Assembly: GCF_029525555.1 (NCBI RefSeq)
Contig: NZ_JAPDHZ010000004.1
Coordinates: 310,001-374,000 of the forward strand
DNA: 64,000 bases
From: Cohnella ginsengisoli
GTDB taxonomy: Bacteria > Bacillota > Bacilli > Paenibacillales > Paenibacillaceae
Direction: 5' to 3'
Made by a program: the position numbers and the translations under genes. The notes under the pieces are model-generated. The model saw only the letters and a program-made list of their open reading frames with translations. It did no database searches and was not told the DNA's origin. Positions 38,601-46,952 of the stretch are shown piece after piece. How positions within the stretch are numbered: position 1 is the stretch's first letter; each line of letters begins with the position of its first letter.

Positions 38601-40804
38601 GGTCTCCCCGTGAAGTTGCCGAGCGCAATCTGGCCATTTCCGTTTGACTGCTGCGCTTTATTGCCTCCCACTTTGTTGTTAATAATCTTGGTGCCGTAAT
38701 TGCTCATCGTCGTGATGCCGTTACCTTTATTATCGTGCGAATAGTTGTATTGAACGGTGATGTTGTCGCAGTACCAATCGATGTTCAGCCCAGCCCCGTC
38801 AAACCCCGAATGGGCGTCTTTCATATTATAAATCTCGTTGAACTTAATGACCGAATCCCGAGAGGCGATAAACCATAATCCTCCCGGCCCCCACGTATCC
38901 GTGCCAAGTCCTCCGTCGTGTACGACGTTCCGTTCGATGACCGAGTTGTGCGCATTCTGCACGACAATCCCTTGGCTGGCCGTATTGTACACTTCGTTGG
39001 CGGAAACTTTGACGTTGCCGTACAGCAGCTGCGAACGCAATTCTTCGTTCTTATTTGTATCCCAGCCTGTCGTCGTTATCGCGTACCAGCCGATATCGTG
39101 AACCGTGTTATTGGAGATCGTCAGGTCTCTTGCCACTTCCTTGTTGTCCGTTCCCGGAACGGAGGCCGAGACGACGATCCCGTTCGTATTGCTGTCATAA
39201 GATGAACTGTAGATCTCATTGCCGTCAATCCGTACGTTCCCTCGACCGTCTGAGCTATCGTAAAGGAGCTGAATGCCTGCCGTAACGTTGCTCCACGACT
39301 GGGTCAAGGAGGGGATAATCCGTACGGCCAACCCTTGAATCACCCAGTTGCTTAAGTTAATTCCGGATACGACGCTTCCTCCGTTCGGGGCATTCCAGGC
39401 GATCATGGGCTTGTTGCCTGTGCCGTAAGCGCCGACCGTAATCGGGCGATCGGCCGAGCCCGAGCCTCTCAGAACGAGCGGTTCGTTCCAGCTGTCGCCG
39501 GCCTTTAACAGGATGCTGTCGCCGGCTTGAAAAGCGGCCCCGTTGATTTTATTCAAAGTCTTCCAAGCGGTCGCTTCGCTCAATCCATCGTTTTCATCGT
39601 CGCCCATGCCGGAGCTTACATAGAATACGGTATTGCCATCGGATACGACAGGCACCGTTACCCGCTCGACGATCACATTGTCATAGCTTGCTGTTGCATT
39701 CGATAGCGACAATGCGATCTTCCCGGTCGCATAGGTTGAATCCGCGGCGGATAGAAGTTTGCTTCCATCCATGTAAATGTCTAAATGATTCCCAGCAGCG
39801 ATGCCTTTCCAAACGTATGAGCGGTCTGTTTGCATGGCGAATGGCGCCTCGGCGAGAATGGTGTCCGCGCCGTTTATCGTCTTTATGATCTGTAGCGCGC
39901 CTTCTTCGGATAGGTAGCGCATGCTGTATCCGTCGCCGGAATTTTGATGTCGCAGGCGAATGCCCACGGAACCGTCCGTACTGAGCGAGGAGAGCGCGAG
40001 ACGTGTCTGAACAGAATAATTAGACCATGCGTCTTCGCCCGCAGTGGCTTCCCCTCCGCTGCTGTCGGATTGCACGAAAACATGGTTGGCCGTTGCGTTG
40101 GCCACTGATACGTTATCGTATTCCGCCGATGTCGCCCATGTGGCGAGTCCGATTTTCCCCGTTAAGTACGGATTTGAGCTGTCCGATGCCGAGAGAACAA
40201 GCTCTCCGTTACGATATATCCGGAATTGATTGCCGATCGCTTCGACTTTAATCCGCACGCTTGCCGTAGTCTGAAGCGACGGGCCGTCGTATGCCGAGAT
40301 CCAGTCCTGTGCGCTTCCGTTCTGCTTCATAAGCCTGATGTAGGTCTCGCTCATGTACAAATAATAAAAGTGCAGGCTGTCTTGATAGCGGAAATCCATC
40401 ATCGCTCCCGCGCCGTTTACGAGCTTGACGTCTGCCTCGTATACGTAATTGGTCCATGATGAGTCGCCTGCGACCAATTCTGAAGCGCCACCTGCGGTTT
40501 GCCCGTAGGCGTAAGAATTGCCGTTCTGTACCGAAGACCAAGAGCCTCCGTTGTTCGTCCACTTGGTGGCGTTTTCATTTTCGAAGTCGTCCGAGAACAA
40601 GGGTTCGTTCTGGCCATCCTCGATCCCCCAAGTGCCGCTGTTGATTGTCCAAGCCCCCGCGTTCGTTCCTTCGAAATCGTCTTTAAACATCGGTGTTTCT
40701 GTTTGCGAGGCGATTGCCGGCTTCGCGGCGAGTGGAAGGCTCGAAAATGCCATGATTAGCGCAATCACTGCAAAGGTGAATTGCCGATAAAGCGATTTTT
40801 TCAT
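35673..40804 (-). CDS. 1709-residue SLH-anchored beta-helix/FN3/CBM mosaic, two frameshifts
   Basis: Reconstructed length 1709 residues. Signal peptide at 1-33. Two LamG/DUF1080-like modules span about 40-390. A right-handed beta-helix at about 390-840 opens with NTVFYVSSGMGDDENDG. FN3 lies at about 846-940 and an Ig-like module at 955-1040. A CBM9/DOMON-like module (about 1050-1260) has TAPVIDGDLSDWGNADF. A second FN3 is at about 1268-1360, then an unassigned region, and three SLH repeats at about 1530-1709 (FDDVPSGHWAARALQALAAK). SLH domains bind pyruvylated wall polymer, so the protein is surface-displayed. C6 at 37381-37386 and C6 at 36551-36556 break the frame; with five each, DRGNAPGSKGYTEF and LEGATIELRALTV restore continuity. 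ATG 40804 has GGAGG 9 bases upstream. It lies convergent to the importer operon. Confidence 0.85.
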
Positions 40805-40971
40805 TCATATAATCCTCCATTTCTTAGATATCGATACTAATCTAGCATTGAGGACTTAAACTTTGACATGTATTAAGAGAACAAAACGATATGTAGTTTT
40901 CTATGGCATTGAGATTCGGAGCTTGTCGAACCGTCTTCAGAAGTAAATGATATGAGAAAGCTCTCATTGCC

Positions 40972-40996
40972 GTTTACGCTCATCGGGTGCGGGTAC
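40972..40996 (+). promoter_or_regulatory. SigB-like promoter of the KGG stress-protein gene
   Basis: GTTTAC (40972-40977), a 13-base spacer and GGGTAC (40991-40996) fit the SigB-type GTTT-N13/14-GGGTA pattern. No good SigA -10/-35 pair is visible between here and the gene. Confidence 0.5.
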
Positions 40997-41044
40997 ATAT
41001 ACCGTGGGCAGGCAAGCCCGACAAACCCAAAGGAGTGATTCTGA

Positions 41045-41257
41045 ATGGCACGCAACGACGACAACAACAAGATGAGCCGCGAGGAAGCAGGACGCATGGG
41101 TGGAGAAGCTACGGCAAGGACGCATGACAAGGCGTTTTACCAGGAAATCGGCGAAAAGGGCGGCGAAGCGCGCGGTGGCAGCAACAACCGCGGCCAAAGC
41201 GACGACCGCGGCGGCATGAGCCGCGAAGAGGCCGGCCGCAAAGGCGGACGCTCCTGA
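41045..41257 (+). CDS. KGG-repeat stress protein (GsiB/Con-10 type)
   Basis: 70 residues, strongly hydrophilic, with repeats of the SREEAGRMGGEAT / SREEAGRKGG type and an inner GEKGGEARGG. Such glycine-rich KGG-motif proteins (GsiB, Con-10) are unstructured general-stress proteins of uncertain mechanism. ATG 41045 has AAGGAG 9 bases upstream. A SigB-like promoter lies about 50 bases ahead and a terminator follows. Confidence 0.88.
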   Translation: MARNDDNNKMSREEAGRMGGEATARTHDKAFYQEIGEKGGEARGGSNNRGQSDDRGGMSREEAGRKGGRS

Positions 41258-41308
41258 TCTCTAGATCCATCGCGAAGGATTGCAAGCAACCGTAAAATAG
41301 ATCGACTT

Positions 41309-41350
41309 CAAAGCGCCGATGCGGGCTCCGCATTCGGCGCTTTGCTTTTT
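41309..41350 (+). terminator. intrinsic terminator
   Basis: AAAGCGCCGATGCGG pairs with CCGCATTCGGCGCTTT (one bulge), followed by GCTTTTT. Confidence 0.85.
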
Positions 41351-41478
41351 CAGGCGGTCGGCCGTTTATACATAGCCTTCGGGCAGGAATTCCGGCGGTC
41401 GGCGTTGAATTGAATTGAAAATGAAAGCATCGAAAGCTGGCCATCGTGCAGAGCGAAGACTGAATGGGGTGTTACGGC

Positions 41479-41649
41479 ATGATGAAGCAGTACGCGATCG
41501 ATCTGGCCAAAAAGTTGTACAGGGAGCATGATCGTTCGTACTTCGTCGTTCAGGAAGAGGGCTCTGATTCTTATAGGGTCGTAGATAAGGCGGAGAAGGA
41601 AGAAAAGCAGCTGAACCGGTATGTCGTGTTCAGCATAGAAGTGGAATAA
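41479..41649 (+). CDS. 56-residue charged protein, function unknown
   Basis: Starts at ATG 41479 with GGGGTG 9 bases upstream (an ATG at 41464 is in frame but lacks a ribosome site). The sequence is MMKQYAIDLAKKLYREHDRS followed by FVVQEEG and a charged tail. No signal or membrane segment and no family recognised. A hairpin follows the stop. Confidence 0.6.
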   Translation: MMKQYAIDLAKKLYREHDRSYFVVQEEGSDSYRVVDKAEKEEKQLNRYVVFSIEVE

Positions 41650-41661
41650 TTCATACGATGA

Positions 41662-41700
41662 AACGGCTCCGGTCGCGCGCGTTGCGCATCCGGAGCCGTT
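41662..41700. terminator. hairpin between convergent genes, probable bidirectional terminator
   Basis: AACGGCTCCGG (41662-41672) pairs with CCGGAGCCGTT (41690-41700). T tracts on both sides are short. Confidence 0.65.
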
Positions 41701-41713
41701 CTATTGTCCCTAT

Positions 41714-42553
41714 CTAGAGCCCGATGACGGCTGCGAATTCGCGCTGAAGCCTGCGCGTGATCGGACCCGGCTTGCCATCGTTCACTTCGCGTCCGTCAAC
41801 GGCGACGATCGGCGTGATCTCGACGGTCGTACCCGTCACGAACGCTTCGTCGGCCGCGTACAGCTCGTCCAGCGTGAAGGTCCGCTCTTCCGTAGGGATC
41901 TCCGCCGCCCGCGCCAGGCGAAGCGCTACGGCGCGCGTGACGCCGTGCAAAATCAGGTTGTCCGCGGGATGCGTGATCAGCGTGCCGTTTTTGACGATCA
42001 TGACGTTGGACGCGCTGCTCTCCGTGACGATGCCGCTGCGGTGCAGAACGGCATCCGCCGCGCCGCGATCCGCCGCCTCCTGCTTCGCAAGCACGTTGGC
42101 AAGCAGGTTCAGCGTCTTGTAATTGCAATGCAGCCAGCGGATATCTTCGAGCGTGACGACCGATATCCCTTGATCCATCGCTTGAACTGGGCGCCCGACC
42201 TCGCGGGTATAAGCGAGCGCGACGGGGGCTGCATCGGCGGGGAAGAGATGGTTGCGGGGCGCCGTCCCGCGGGAGATCTGCAAATAGACGGTGCCTTCGG
42301 CAAGCGCGTTCCGCTCCACCAATTCCTTCATTGCCGCATGCAGTCCGTCGTTTTCCCAGGGCAACGCAAGTTTCAGTCCTTCTGCGCTCAACCGCAGTCG
42401 TTCGAAGTGGGCTTCGGCTTCGAACAATTCACCGCCATACACGCGGAATACCTCGTAGATGCCGTCGCCGAAATTATAGCCGCGGTCATGCGGCGAGATT
42501 CGCACTTCCTCCTCGGGCAGGAATGCGTTGTCGTGCCAATAGATCGAAGTCAT
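41714..42553 (-). CDS. dat: D-amino-acid (D-alanine) aminotransferase, class IV
   Basis: 279 residues, the family length. SPHDRGYNFGDGIYEVFRVY lies at about 20-39. The PLP lysine is in HCNYKTLNLLANVLAKQEA (Lys about 145), and Glu in VTESSASNVMIV (about 175) binds the pyridine nitrogen. TGTTVEITPI (about 240) is the cofactor-phosphate loop. It interconverts D-alanine and D-glutamate with 2-oxo acids, supplying D-Glu for peptidoglycan. Branched-chain aminotransferases share the fold, but the RGYNFGDG and IKSLN-type motifs favour DAAT. The start ATG 42553 has AAGGAGACG upstream. Confidence 0.88.
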   Translation of the reverse strand: MTSIYWHDNAFLPEEEVRISPHDRGYNFGDGIYEVFRVYGGELFEAEAHFERLRLSAEGLKLALPWENDGLHAAMKELVERNALAEGTVYLQISRGTAPRNHLFPADAAPVALAYTREVGRPVQAMDQGISVVTLEDIRWLHCNYKTLNLLANVLAKQEAADRGAADAVLHRSGIVTESSASNVMIVKNGTLITHPADNLILHGVTRAVALRLARAAEIPTEERTFTLDELYAADEAFVTGTTVEITPIVAVDGREVNDGKPGPITRRLQREFAAVIGL

Positions 42554-42573
42554 GGACGCGTCTCCTTTGCTCT

Positions 42574-42609
42574 TTGGGCGAACAGATCGATTCTGCTATA
42601 ATAGAATCG
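42574..42609 (+). promoter_or_regulatory. promoter of ung with inverted repeat over the -10
   Basis: TTGGGC (42574-42579), 17 bases, then TATAAT (42597-42602). GATTCT (42590-42595) and AGAATC (42604-42609) flank the -10 as an 8-base-spaced inverted repeat, a possible operator. Confidence 0.6.
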
Positions 42610-42643
42610 CTTCATAGCTATCATAAATCAGGAGGCGTGCCTC

Positions 42644-43396
42644 ATGCCAGCGGTGTTTAAAAACGATTGGGAGCCCCTGCTACAACCCGAACTGGACAAA
42701 CCCTACTATAAGACGCTGAGAACGCAATTGGCCGCCGAATACCGCGAGCGGACGGTCTATCCGGACATGAATCATATTTTCGAGGCGCTGCATCTGACTT
42801 CTTGTCGGGATGCTAAGGTCGTCATCTTGGGCCAGGATCCGTATCACGGCGCCGGACAGGCGCACGGCCTCAGCTTTTCCGTGCTGCCCGGCGTGCGCCA
42901 GCCCCCGTCGCTACGCAATATTTTCAAGGAACTTCAGAGCGATCTCGGATGCGCGGTGCCGAGTCACGGCAATTTGTCGCATTGGGCGAAGCAGGGCGTG
43001 CTGCTGTTGAACGCGGTGCTGACGGTGCGGGAAGGCGAGGCCAACTCTCACAAGGGAATAGGGTGGGAGCGGTTCACCGACGCCGTCGTAGCGGCGCTGA
43101 ACGAGCGGGAAGATCCTCTTGTGTTTATCTTGTGGGGCAGCCATGCGCAGAAGAAGGCGTCCTTTATCGATAAACGCAAGCATTTCGTCATCGTATCGGC
43201 GCATCCGAGTCCGTTGTCCGCCCACAACGGATTTCTCGGCAGCCGGCCATTCTCTCGCGCGAACGACTACCTGAAGCAAGCCGGCCTTAAGCCGATCGAT
43301 TGGTGCGTGCCCGAGCTGGCGGCAGGAGAGCGAGCGCGTATGCGCCAAGAGACCGCCGCGTCGGCGGAGGGACCCGATTCGAATGGACGGGGATGA
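42644..43396 (+). CDS. ung: uracil-DNA glycosylase, family 1
   Basis: 250 residues, slightly longer than typical because of a charged 20-residue tail. Motif A GQDPYHGAGQAHGLSFSV (about 64-81) contains the catalytic Asp. LLLNAVLTV is present, and motif B HPSPLSAHNGFLGSRPF (about 187-203) carries the catalytic His and DNA-intercalating loop. It removes uracil from DNA as the first step of base excision repair. The ribosome site is GGAGG 9 bases before ATG 42644. Confidence 0.96.
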   Translation: MPAVFKNDWEPLLQPELDKPYYKTLRTQLAAEYRERTVYPDMNHIFEALHLTSCRDAKVVILGQDPYHGAGQAHGLSFSVLPGVRQPPSLRNIFKELQSDLGCAVPSHGNLSHWAKQGVLLLNAVLTVREGEANSHKGIGWERFTDAVVAALNEREDPLVFILWGSHAQKKASFIDKRKHFVIVSAHPSPLSAHNGFLGSRPFSRANDYLKQAGLKPIDWCVPELAAGERARMRQETAASAEGPDSNGRG

Positions 43397-43412
43397 ACGG
43401 TGTATTGCGTTA

Positions 43413-43450
43413 AAACAAAGAGCCGTCGGGGGGGATCCCCGGCGGCTCTT
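43413..43450 (-). terminator. intrinsic terminator between ung and the SLH gene
   Basis: AAGAGCCGTCGGGG pairs with CCCCGGCGGCTCTT. The T-rich run (complement of TTAAAACA) is on the minus strand, so it serves the SLH gene. Confidence 0.8.
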
Positions 43451-43466
43451 CTGCAAGTGCATTCGG

Positions 43467-44397
43467 TTATTGGGCCTCGCCGCCAAGAACGGGCGTGTAG
43501 GCGTTGCTCACGTAGACGGACGCTTTGACCGTCGTGATCACTTGCGGATAAAGCGCGGCCGGATCAGGCTTCACGATCCGGTACGTCACGATCGCTTGCT
43601 TATCCTTGAACGCGACGTTCGCAATCTCGATGCCGTAGCCCGGATGCGGCGCTTGGGCGGATACGGTGACCTTCAGCGCTTCGCTGCCGTAAGCCTCGCT
43701 CGTCAGCTTCACTTCGGTCAGCGGAGAGACCGGCTGCTCGGGCTGCGCCGGCGGTACGGGCTGCGTGTTTTTGACGAACGAGAGCGCTTTGGCGAGCATG
43801 ACCGCCGCTTCGCTGCGGGTGATCGCATCCTTCGGACGGAATTTCCCGTTGTCGAGAGAGGCGATTTTTCCGATCAACAGCTTTTGGACGCTGTCCATGT
43901 AGCCTTGCGTGACTTTATCCTCGTCCTTGAAAGTTTGGTACATTTCGATCCACGCATAGTCGCCCTTCTTGCTGATGGCCTTGAAGATCCAGTGCGCGAA
44001 TTGCTCTCGCGTGACTTTGCCGTTCGGGTCGATGTCGCGCGGGATCTCGAGACCGTTCAGGTTCGCGATGATGAAGGCTTTGGCATAATAAGCGTCGTCC
44101 TTGACCTTCGTATAGTAGTCGCTCGCCTTAGGCTCCTTAATAAAACGAATGTTGTCGATGTTGAGCCCGAAGCCGTTTACGATGAGCAAGACTGCGGATT
44201 GCGCGGTGAGCGCGCTTTTCGGCTTGAACATTCCGCTGCCGTCGCCTTTGATCAAGCCTTTCTTTTGAAGCTGCTCGATGTAGCTTTTTCCGGCGTCCTT
44301 TTTGAATATCGTTGAAGGCGAACGCGGAACCGCTTGCGGTCAGGCTGAATAGCAAGGCGGCGAGTAGAACGAACAAGCTCTTGTACGATTTTTTCAT
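43467..44397 (-). CDS. secreted SLH-domain protein with PrcB-like C terminus, frameshifted
   Basis: 309 residues after correction. Signal peptide at 1-27 (SLTASGSAFAF). SLH-like repeats span about 27-220 (LQKKGLIKGDGSGMFKPKSA; MDSVQKLLIGKIASLDNGKF; KDAITRSEAAVMLAKAL). A Pro-rich linker (PVPPAQPEQPVSP) is followed by an 85-residue beta domain (PGYGIEIANVAFKDKQAIVT) resembling PrcB protease-inhibitor-like domains. Five T at 44299-44303 (minus-strand A) break the frame after FNDIQK; four gives FNDIQKDAGKSYIEQL. It is likely bound to the cell wall. The role is unknown. Confidence 0.8.
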
Positions 44398-44482
44398 GAT
44401 CGAGTCCTCCTCGTATGGATTGTTTTTCCCGAACGGTCAACCACTCAAACGCAAGCGCGCGCGGAAAGGTTGCAGCAAACGA

Positions 44483-44507
44483 AAAAGGAAGCCCTCGCGG
44501 GCTTCCG
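44483..44507 (-). terminator. terminator of tRNA-Val copy 1
   Basis: GGAAGCCC pairs with GGGCTTCC (44488-44506), followed on the minus strand by TTTTTC. Confidence 0.8.
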
Positions 44508-44519
44508 GAAAGTTAAGTA

Positions 44520-44595
44520 TGGTGATCTGAACAGGGATCGAACCTGTGACCCCTACCCTGTCAAGGTAGTGCTCTCCCAGCTGAGCTATCAGATC
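44520..44595 (-). tRNA. tRNA-Val (GAC), copy 1
   Basis: 76 bases including CCA. The acceptor is GATCTGA/TCAGATC and the anticodon loop CTTGACAGG. T arm CACAGGTTCGATCCCTGTT. The sequence is identical to the copy at 45320-45395. Confidence 0.95.
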
Positions 44596-44723
44596 ATGTG
44601 TGGTGGCGACTTGATTGATTATAGAGGAAGATGAACGCCGTGTAAAGTGTTTTTCGAAAAAAATAGATGGACCAAATCGGCGAGCCGCCTGATCGCGGAC
44701 CCGTCGATTCGGACCCGATCGCT

Positions 44724-45146
44724 TTACGTATTTTTCTTGGCTTCGGCCGTCCAGGAACGATTGATTTGTTCCTTTAGATGAACGCGTTCCTTTTCGAGCA
44801 GCTTGCCGATCAACTGGTCCTCGCCGATGCCTTTGGATTTCCCGATTTGCGCGATGGACTTGCCCTTCTTCAGCTCGTCGATCAACTGCGTCGGCGTCAT
44901 GCCCAGCACCTCGGCGGTATCGTTCAGGCGGCGCTGATGCTTGCGGCCGTGGTGATAGCCTTCGCGGTGAACGCGTTCTGCGTTCGGCACGGGCGCGGCT
45001 GCAGCGGGCGTCTGAACCTGCCCGGCGGCCGAAGTCTCGTTTCCGGCCGGCGTTTCGGCACTCGCCTTGCCCGCCATCGTCGGGGAGGCAAGAGCCAGCA
45101 GCAGCGTCGCTGCGAGCAGCGCGTTGCGGCGAGAAGTTTTTAACAT
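44724..45146 (-). CDS. small secreted protein with YckD/DUF2680-like helix pair
   Basis: 140 residues. Signal peptide at about 1-30 (LLAATLLLALASPTMAGKASA), then a disordered Ala/Pro stretch and a His-rich patch EGYHHGRKHQRR. A C-terminal helical domain has AEVLGMTPTQLIDELKKGKS and KSKGIGEDQLIGKLLEKE, a repeat pattern seen in secreted DUF2680/YckD-type proteins of Bacillota. GGAGGG lies 8 bases before ATG 45146. Function unknown. Confidence 0.7.
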   Translation of the reverse strand: MLKTSRRNALLAATLLLALASPTMAGKASAETPAGNETSAAGQVQTPAAAAPVPNAERVHREGYHHGRKHQRRLNDTAEVLGMTPTQLIDELKKGKSIAQIGKSKGIGEDQLIGKLLEKERVHLKEQINRSWTAEAKKNT

Positions 45147-45274
45147 GGTGAATTCCCTCCTTCGGATGTTATTGTGAGCAGGAGAGGATGACTTTAAACG
45201 GGGTGAAAAGAAATGACAGGAAAAAACGAGTCGAGCGCAGGTCGCGACACGAGATAGGAGGGGGCAAGCGCAAA

Positions 45275-45305
45275 TAAAAAAGAAGCCTAGCGATGCGAGG
45301 CTTCT
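45275..45305 (-). terminator. terminator of tRNA-Val copy 2
   Basis: AGAAGCCT (45281-45288) pairs with AGGCTTCT (45298-45305). The minus-strand T run is the complement of 45275-45280. Confidence 0.8.
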
Positions 45306-45319
45306 GTCATGGATAAGTA

Positions 45320-45395
45320 TGGTGATCTGAACAGGGATCGAACCTGTGACCCCTACCCTGTCAAGGTAGTGCTCTCCCAGCTGAGCTATCAGATC
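45320..45395 (-). tRNA. tRNA-Val (GAC), copy 2
   Basis: Identical to the 44520-44595 gene. Its identity extends a few bases past the CCA end (TAAGTAT on the plus strand). Each copy has its own terminator. Confidence 0.95.
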
Positions 45396-45559
45396 GTATC
45401 GGAAGGAACTCTTATATAATAGCAGGATAAGCCATCCGCGTCAACAGCAGATTTTCTTGAAATTTTCGCCCGTTCGGGATGATTCGGCCCATCGCCGCGT
45501 AAACTGAGAATACCGGCATCTAAGGTAAGTATAGACAGAATCGGAGGCGCTTCCCGGGA

Positions 45560-45661
45560 ATGGACAATATCCCGTTGTTAACGCTTTGGCTCGTCTTGCT
45601 GTTCGGTCTCATCGGCGCGGTGCTGCTCGCGGTCGTTCGACTGCTCGATCGCGAAGGATAG
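45560..45661 (+). CDS. 33-residue single-helix membrane peptide (tentative)
   Basis: ATG 45560 to TAG 45661. It is almost entirely one hydrophobic helix (LTLWLVLLFGLIGAVLLAVV) with a charged end RLLDREG. GGAGG lies 13 bases upstream, a long spacing. Such short helices accompany transporters or oxidases in other genomes, but no such partner is adjacent here. Coding is plausible, not certain. Confidence 0.35.
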   Translation: MDNIPLLTLWLVLLFGLIGAVLLAVVRLLDREG

Positions 45662-45717
45662 AAGTGGCGCAATCGGTACAAACTGGGGATATCCGAGAGA
45701 AGAAAGAGGAATCCCCG

Positions 45718-45912
45718 ATGAACGTTCGCAAGCAGGACCGCACGCGCGGTACGGCCAAGTTGTTGATCATCGCCGGAGCGACCGTAACGCTTGCCGGCTG
45801 CAGCCTTTTTCCGAAGCCCGAGGATACGGCCCCCGTGCTGACGACGGTTTATGCGCCGTCCGTCGGACAGGACGTTTATTCGTCGTTGTCGCCTTCCCAT
45901 TTCTTGGAGTAG
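45718..45912 (+). CDS. small putative lipoprotein (tentative)
   Basis: 64 residues. AAAGAGGA lies 8 bases before ATG 45718. A basic start is followed by LLIIAGATVTLAGC, a good lipobox, then a short tail with SLFPKPEDTAPVL. The last 37 bases overlap the end of a minus-strand small gene, so one of the two may end differently. Unknown function. Confidence 0.45.
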   Translation: MNVRKQDRTRGTAKLLIIAGATVTLAGCSLFPKPEDTAPVLTTVYAPSVGQDVYSSLSPSHFLE

Positions 45913-45989
45913 GCTTTTTTCGTTACCCATATCGTCAGCCAGATGATGACGGCTACGATAATCGCCGCTCCGATCCACAAGCCTGTCAA
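45876..45989 (-). CDS. 37-residue membrane peptide, possibly YtzI-like
   Basis: TTG 45989 is preceded by AGGGAGG at 8 bases, a strong ribosome site. A single helix (LWIGAAIIVAVIIWLTIWV) is followed by a charged tail KKAYSKKWEGDNDE. The arrangement resembles, from memory, the YtzI group of tiny Bacillus proteins. It overlaps the preceding plus-strand gene tail to tail. Confidence 0.5.
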   Translation of the reverse strand: MTGLWIGAAIIVAVIIWLTIWVTKKAYSKKWEGDNDE

Positions 45990-46041
45990 GTTTTTCGCCT
46001 CCCTAAATGTACGAATCGATATGCATGGACCGCGCAGCAAG

Positions 46042-46770
46042 TTAAAAGCTGTACAGGCGGTGCTGTTCGACAAACTTCATCGCGCCGCTGCGGCCAACGT
46101 ATTCAGGCTGCGCGTCGCCGTAGTGCATGAGGTAAATCCTGCGCTGCAGATCCTCGGGCAGCGTGAGCAGCTGCGGCAGGCAAGTATGCACCACGCCCGG
46201 CGCCTCGAGCTGGCAGTCGTGAAAAATCGTCTCCACGCCGCGTTCCGCGACAAGCCGCTTAAGCAGCTCGGGCTCGAATATCATGTCGGACGAGTAGAAG
46301 AAAGACGGTCCAAACAGAATGGAATAGCTCAGCTTCCCAGGTATATGGGGCGTCCGCACCAGTTCTGCCGTAAGTCCCGGGAGAATCTCGAACGGCGTGC
46401 CTTCCTTCAACGGCCGGACGTCGAAGTAATCGGCCAGCGAGAGCAGTCCTTCTTGTTCAAGGCCGCCCCGGAGGGAATGCTCCCACAAAATGCCGGTCAA
46501 CGTATCCGCGATATATAGCGGGATCCGTCGTTTGAACTGGAACTTCATTTGAAAAGCGAGTTCTTCCAGTCCGCCGACATGATCCGCGTGAATATGGGTA
46601 ATCAGCACGCCGTCGAGTTCAGGCAGGGCGATGCCGAGCTTGCGCATGGCGACGTGCGCGGTCGTCCCGCAGTCGAGCAGAAGCTTTTTGCCTCCCGCGT
46701 AAACGATGGCGTTATTATTGTAGAACTCCTTGGCGAATGCGCTTCCGCAGCCCAGCATCCGAATATCCAT
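46042..46770 (-). CDS. metallo-beta-lactamase-fold hydrolase
   Basis: 242 residues from ATG 46770 (GGGAGG 8 bases upstream). The metal motif THIHADHVGG lies at about 60-69, with a further His in RTPHIPGKLSY, Asp in YSSDM and a late His in YLMHYGD. The RNase Z/ElaC-like arrangement (LGCGSAFAKEFYNNNAIV at the N terminus) suggests phosphodiesterase or tRNA-processing-like chemistry. The arm domain of true RNase Z is absent. Substrate unknown. Confidence 0.82.
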   Translation of the reverse strand: MDIRMLGCGSAFAKEFYNNNAIVYAGGKKLLLDCGTTAHVAMRKLGIALPELDGVLITHIHADHVGGLEELAFQMKFQFKRRIPLYIADTLTGILWEHSLRGGLEQEGLLSLADYFDVRPLKEGTPFEILPGLTAELVRTPHIPGKLSYSILFGPSFFYSSDMIFEPELLKRLVAERGVETIFHDCQLEAPGVVHTCLPQLLTLPEDLQRRIYLMHYGDAQPEYVGRSGAMKFVEQHRLYSF

Positions 46771-46952
46771 CAGCAGCCTCCCGTGACCAAGCCCATACGA
46801 GCCCCCGACCGTAAATTCTAAATTACTGTACCATAATTTATAAAGTTGCAGAAGATGTAATTCACGTACCGGACCGGCAGTGGCGTCCGGGCTTCCGCAT
46901 GCATAAATTATTCTGGCGCTCCGCACACGGGCCGCCGGAGGAGAAGCGCGAG

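Noticed and set aside
22845..40972. Attachment-site pair for the less GC-rich block
   Set aside because: The 3' end of tRNA-Leu is not repeated near the right side of the block, and no integrase is present, so a mobile-element call is not supported.
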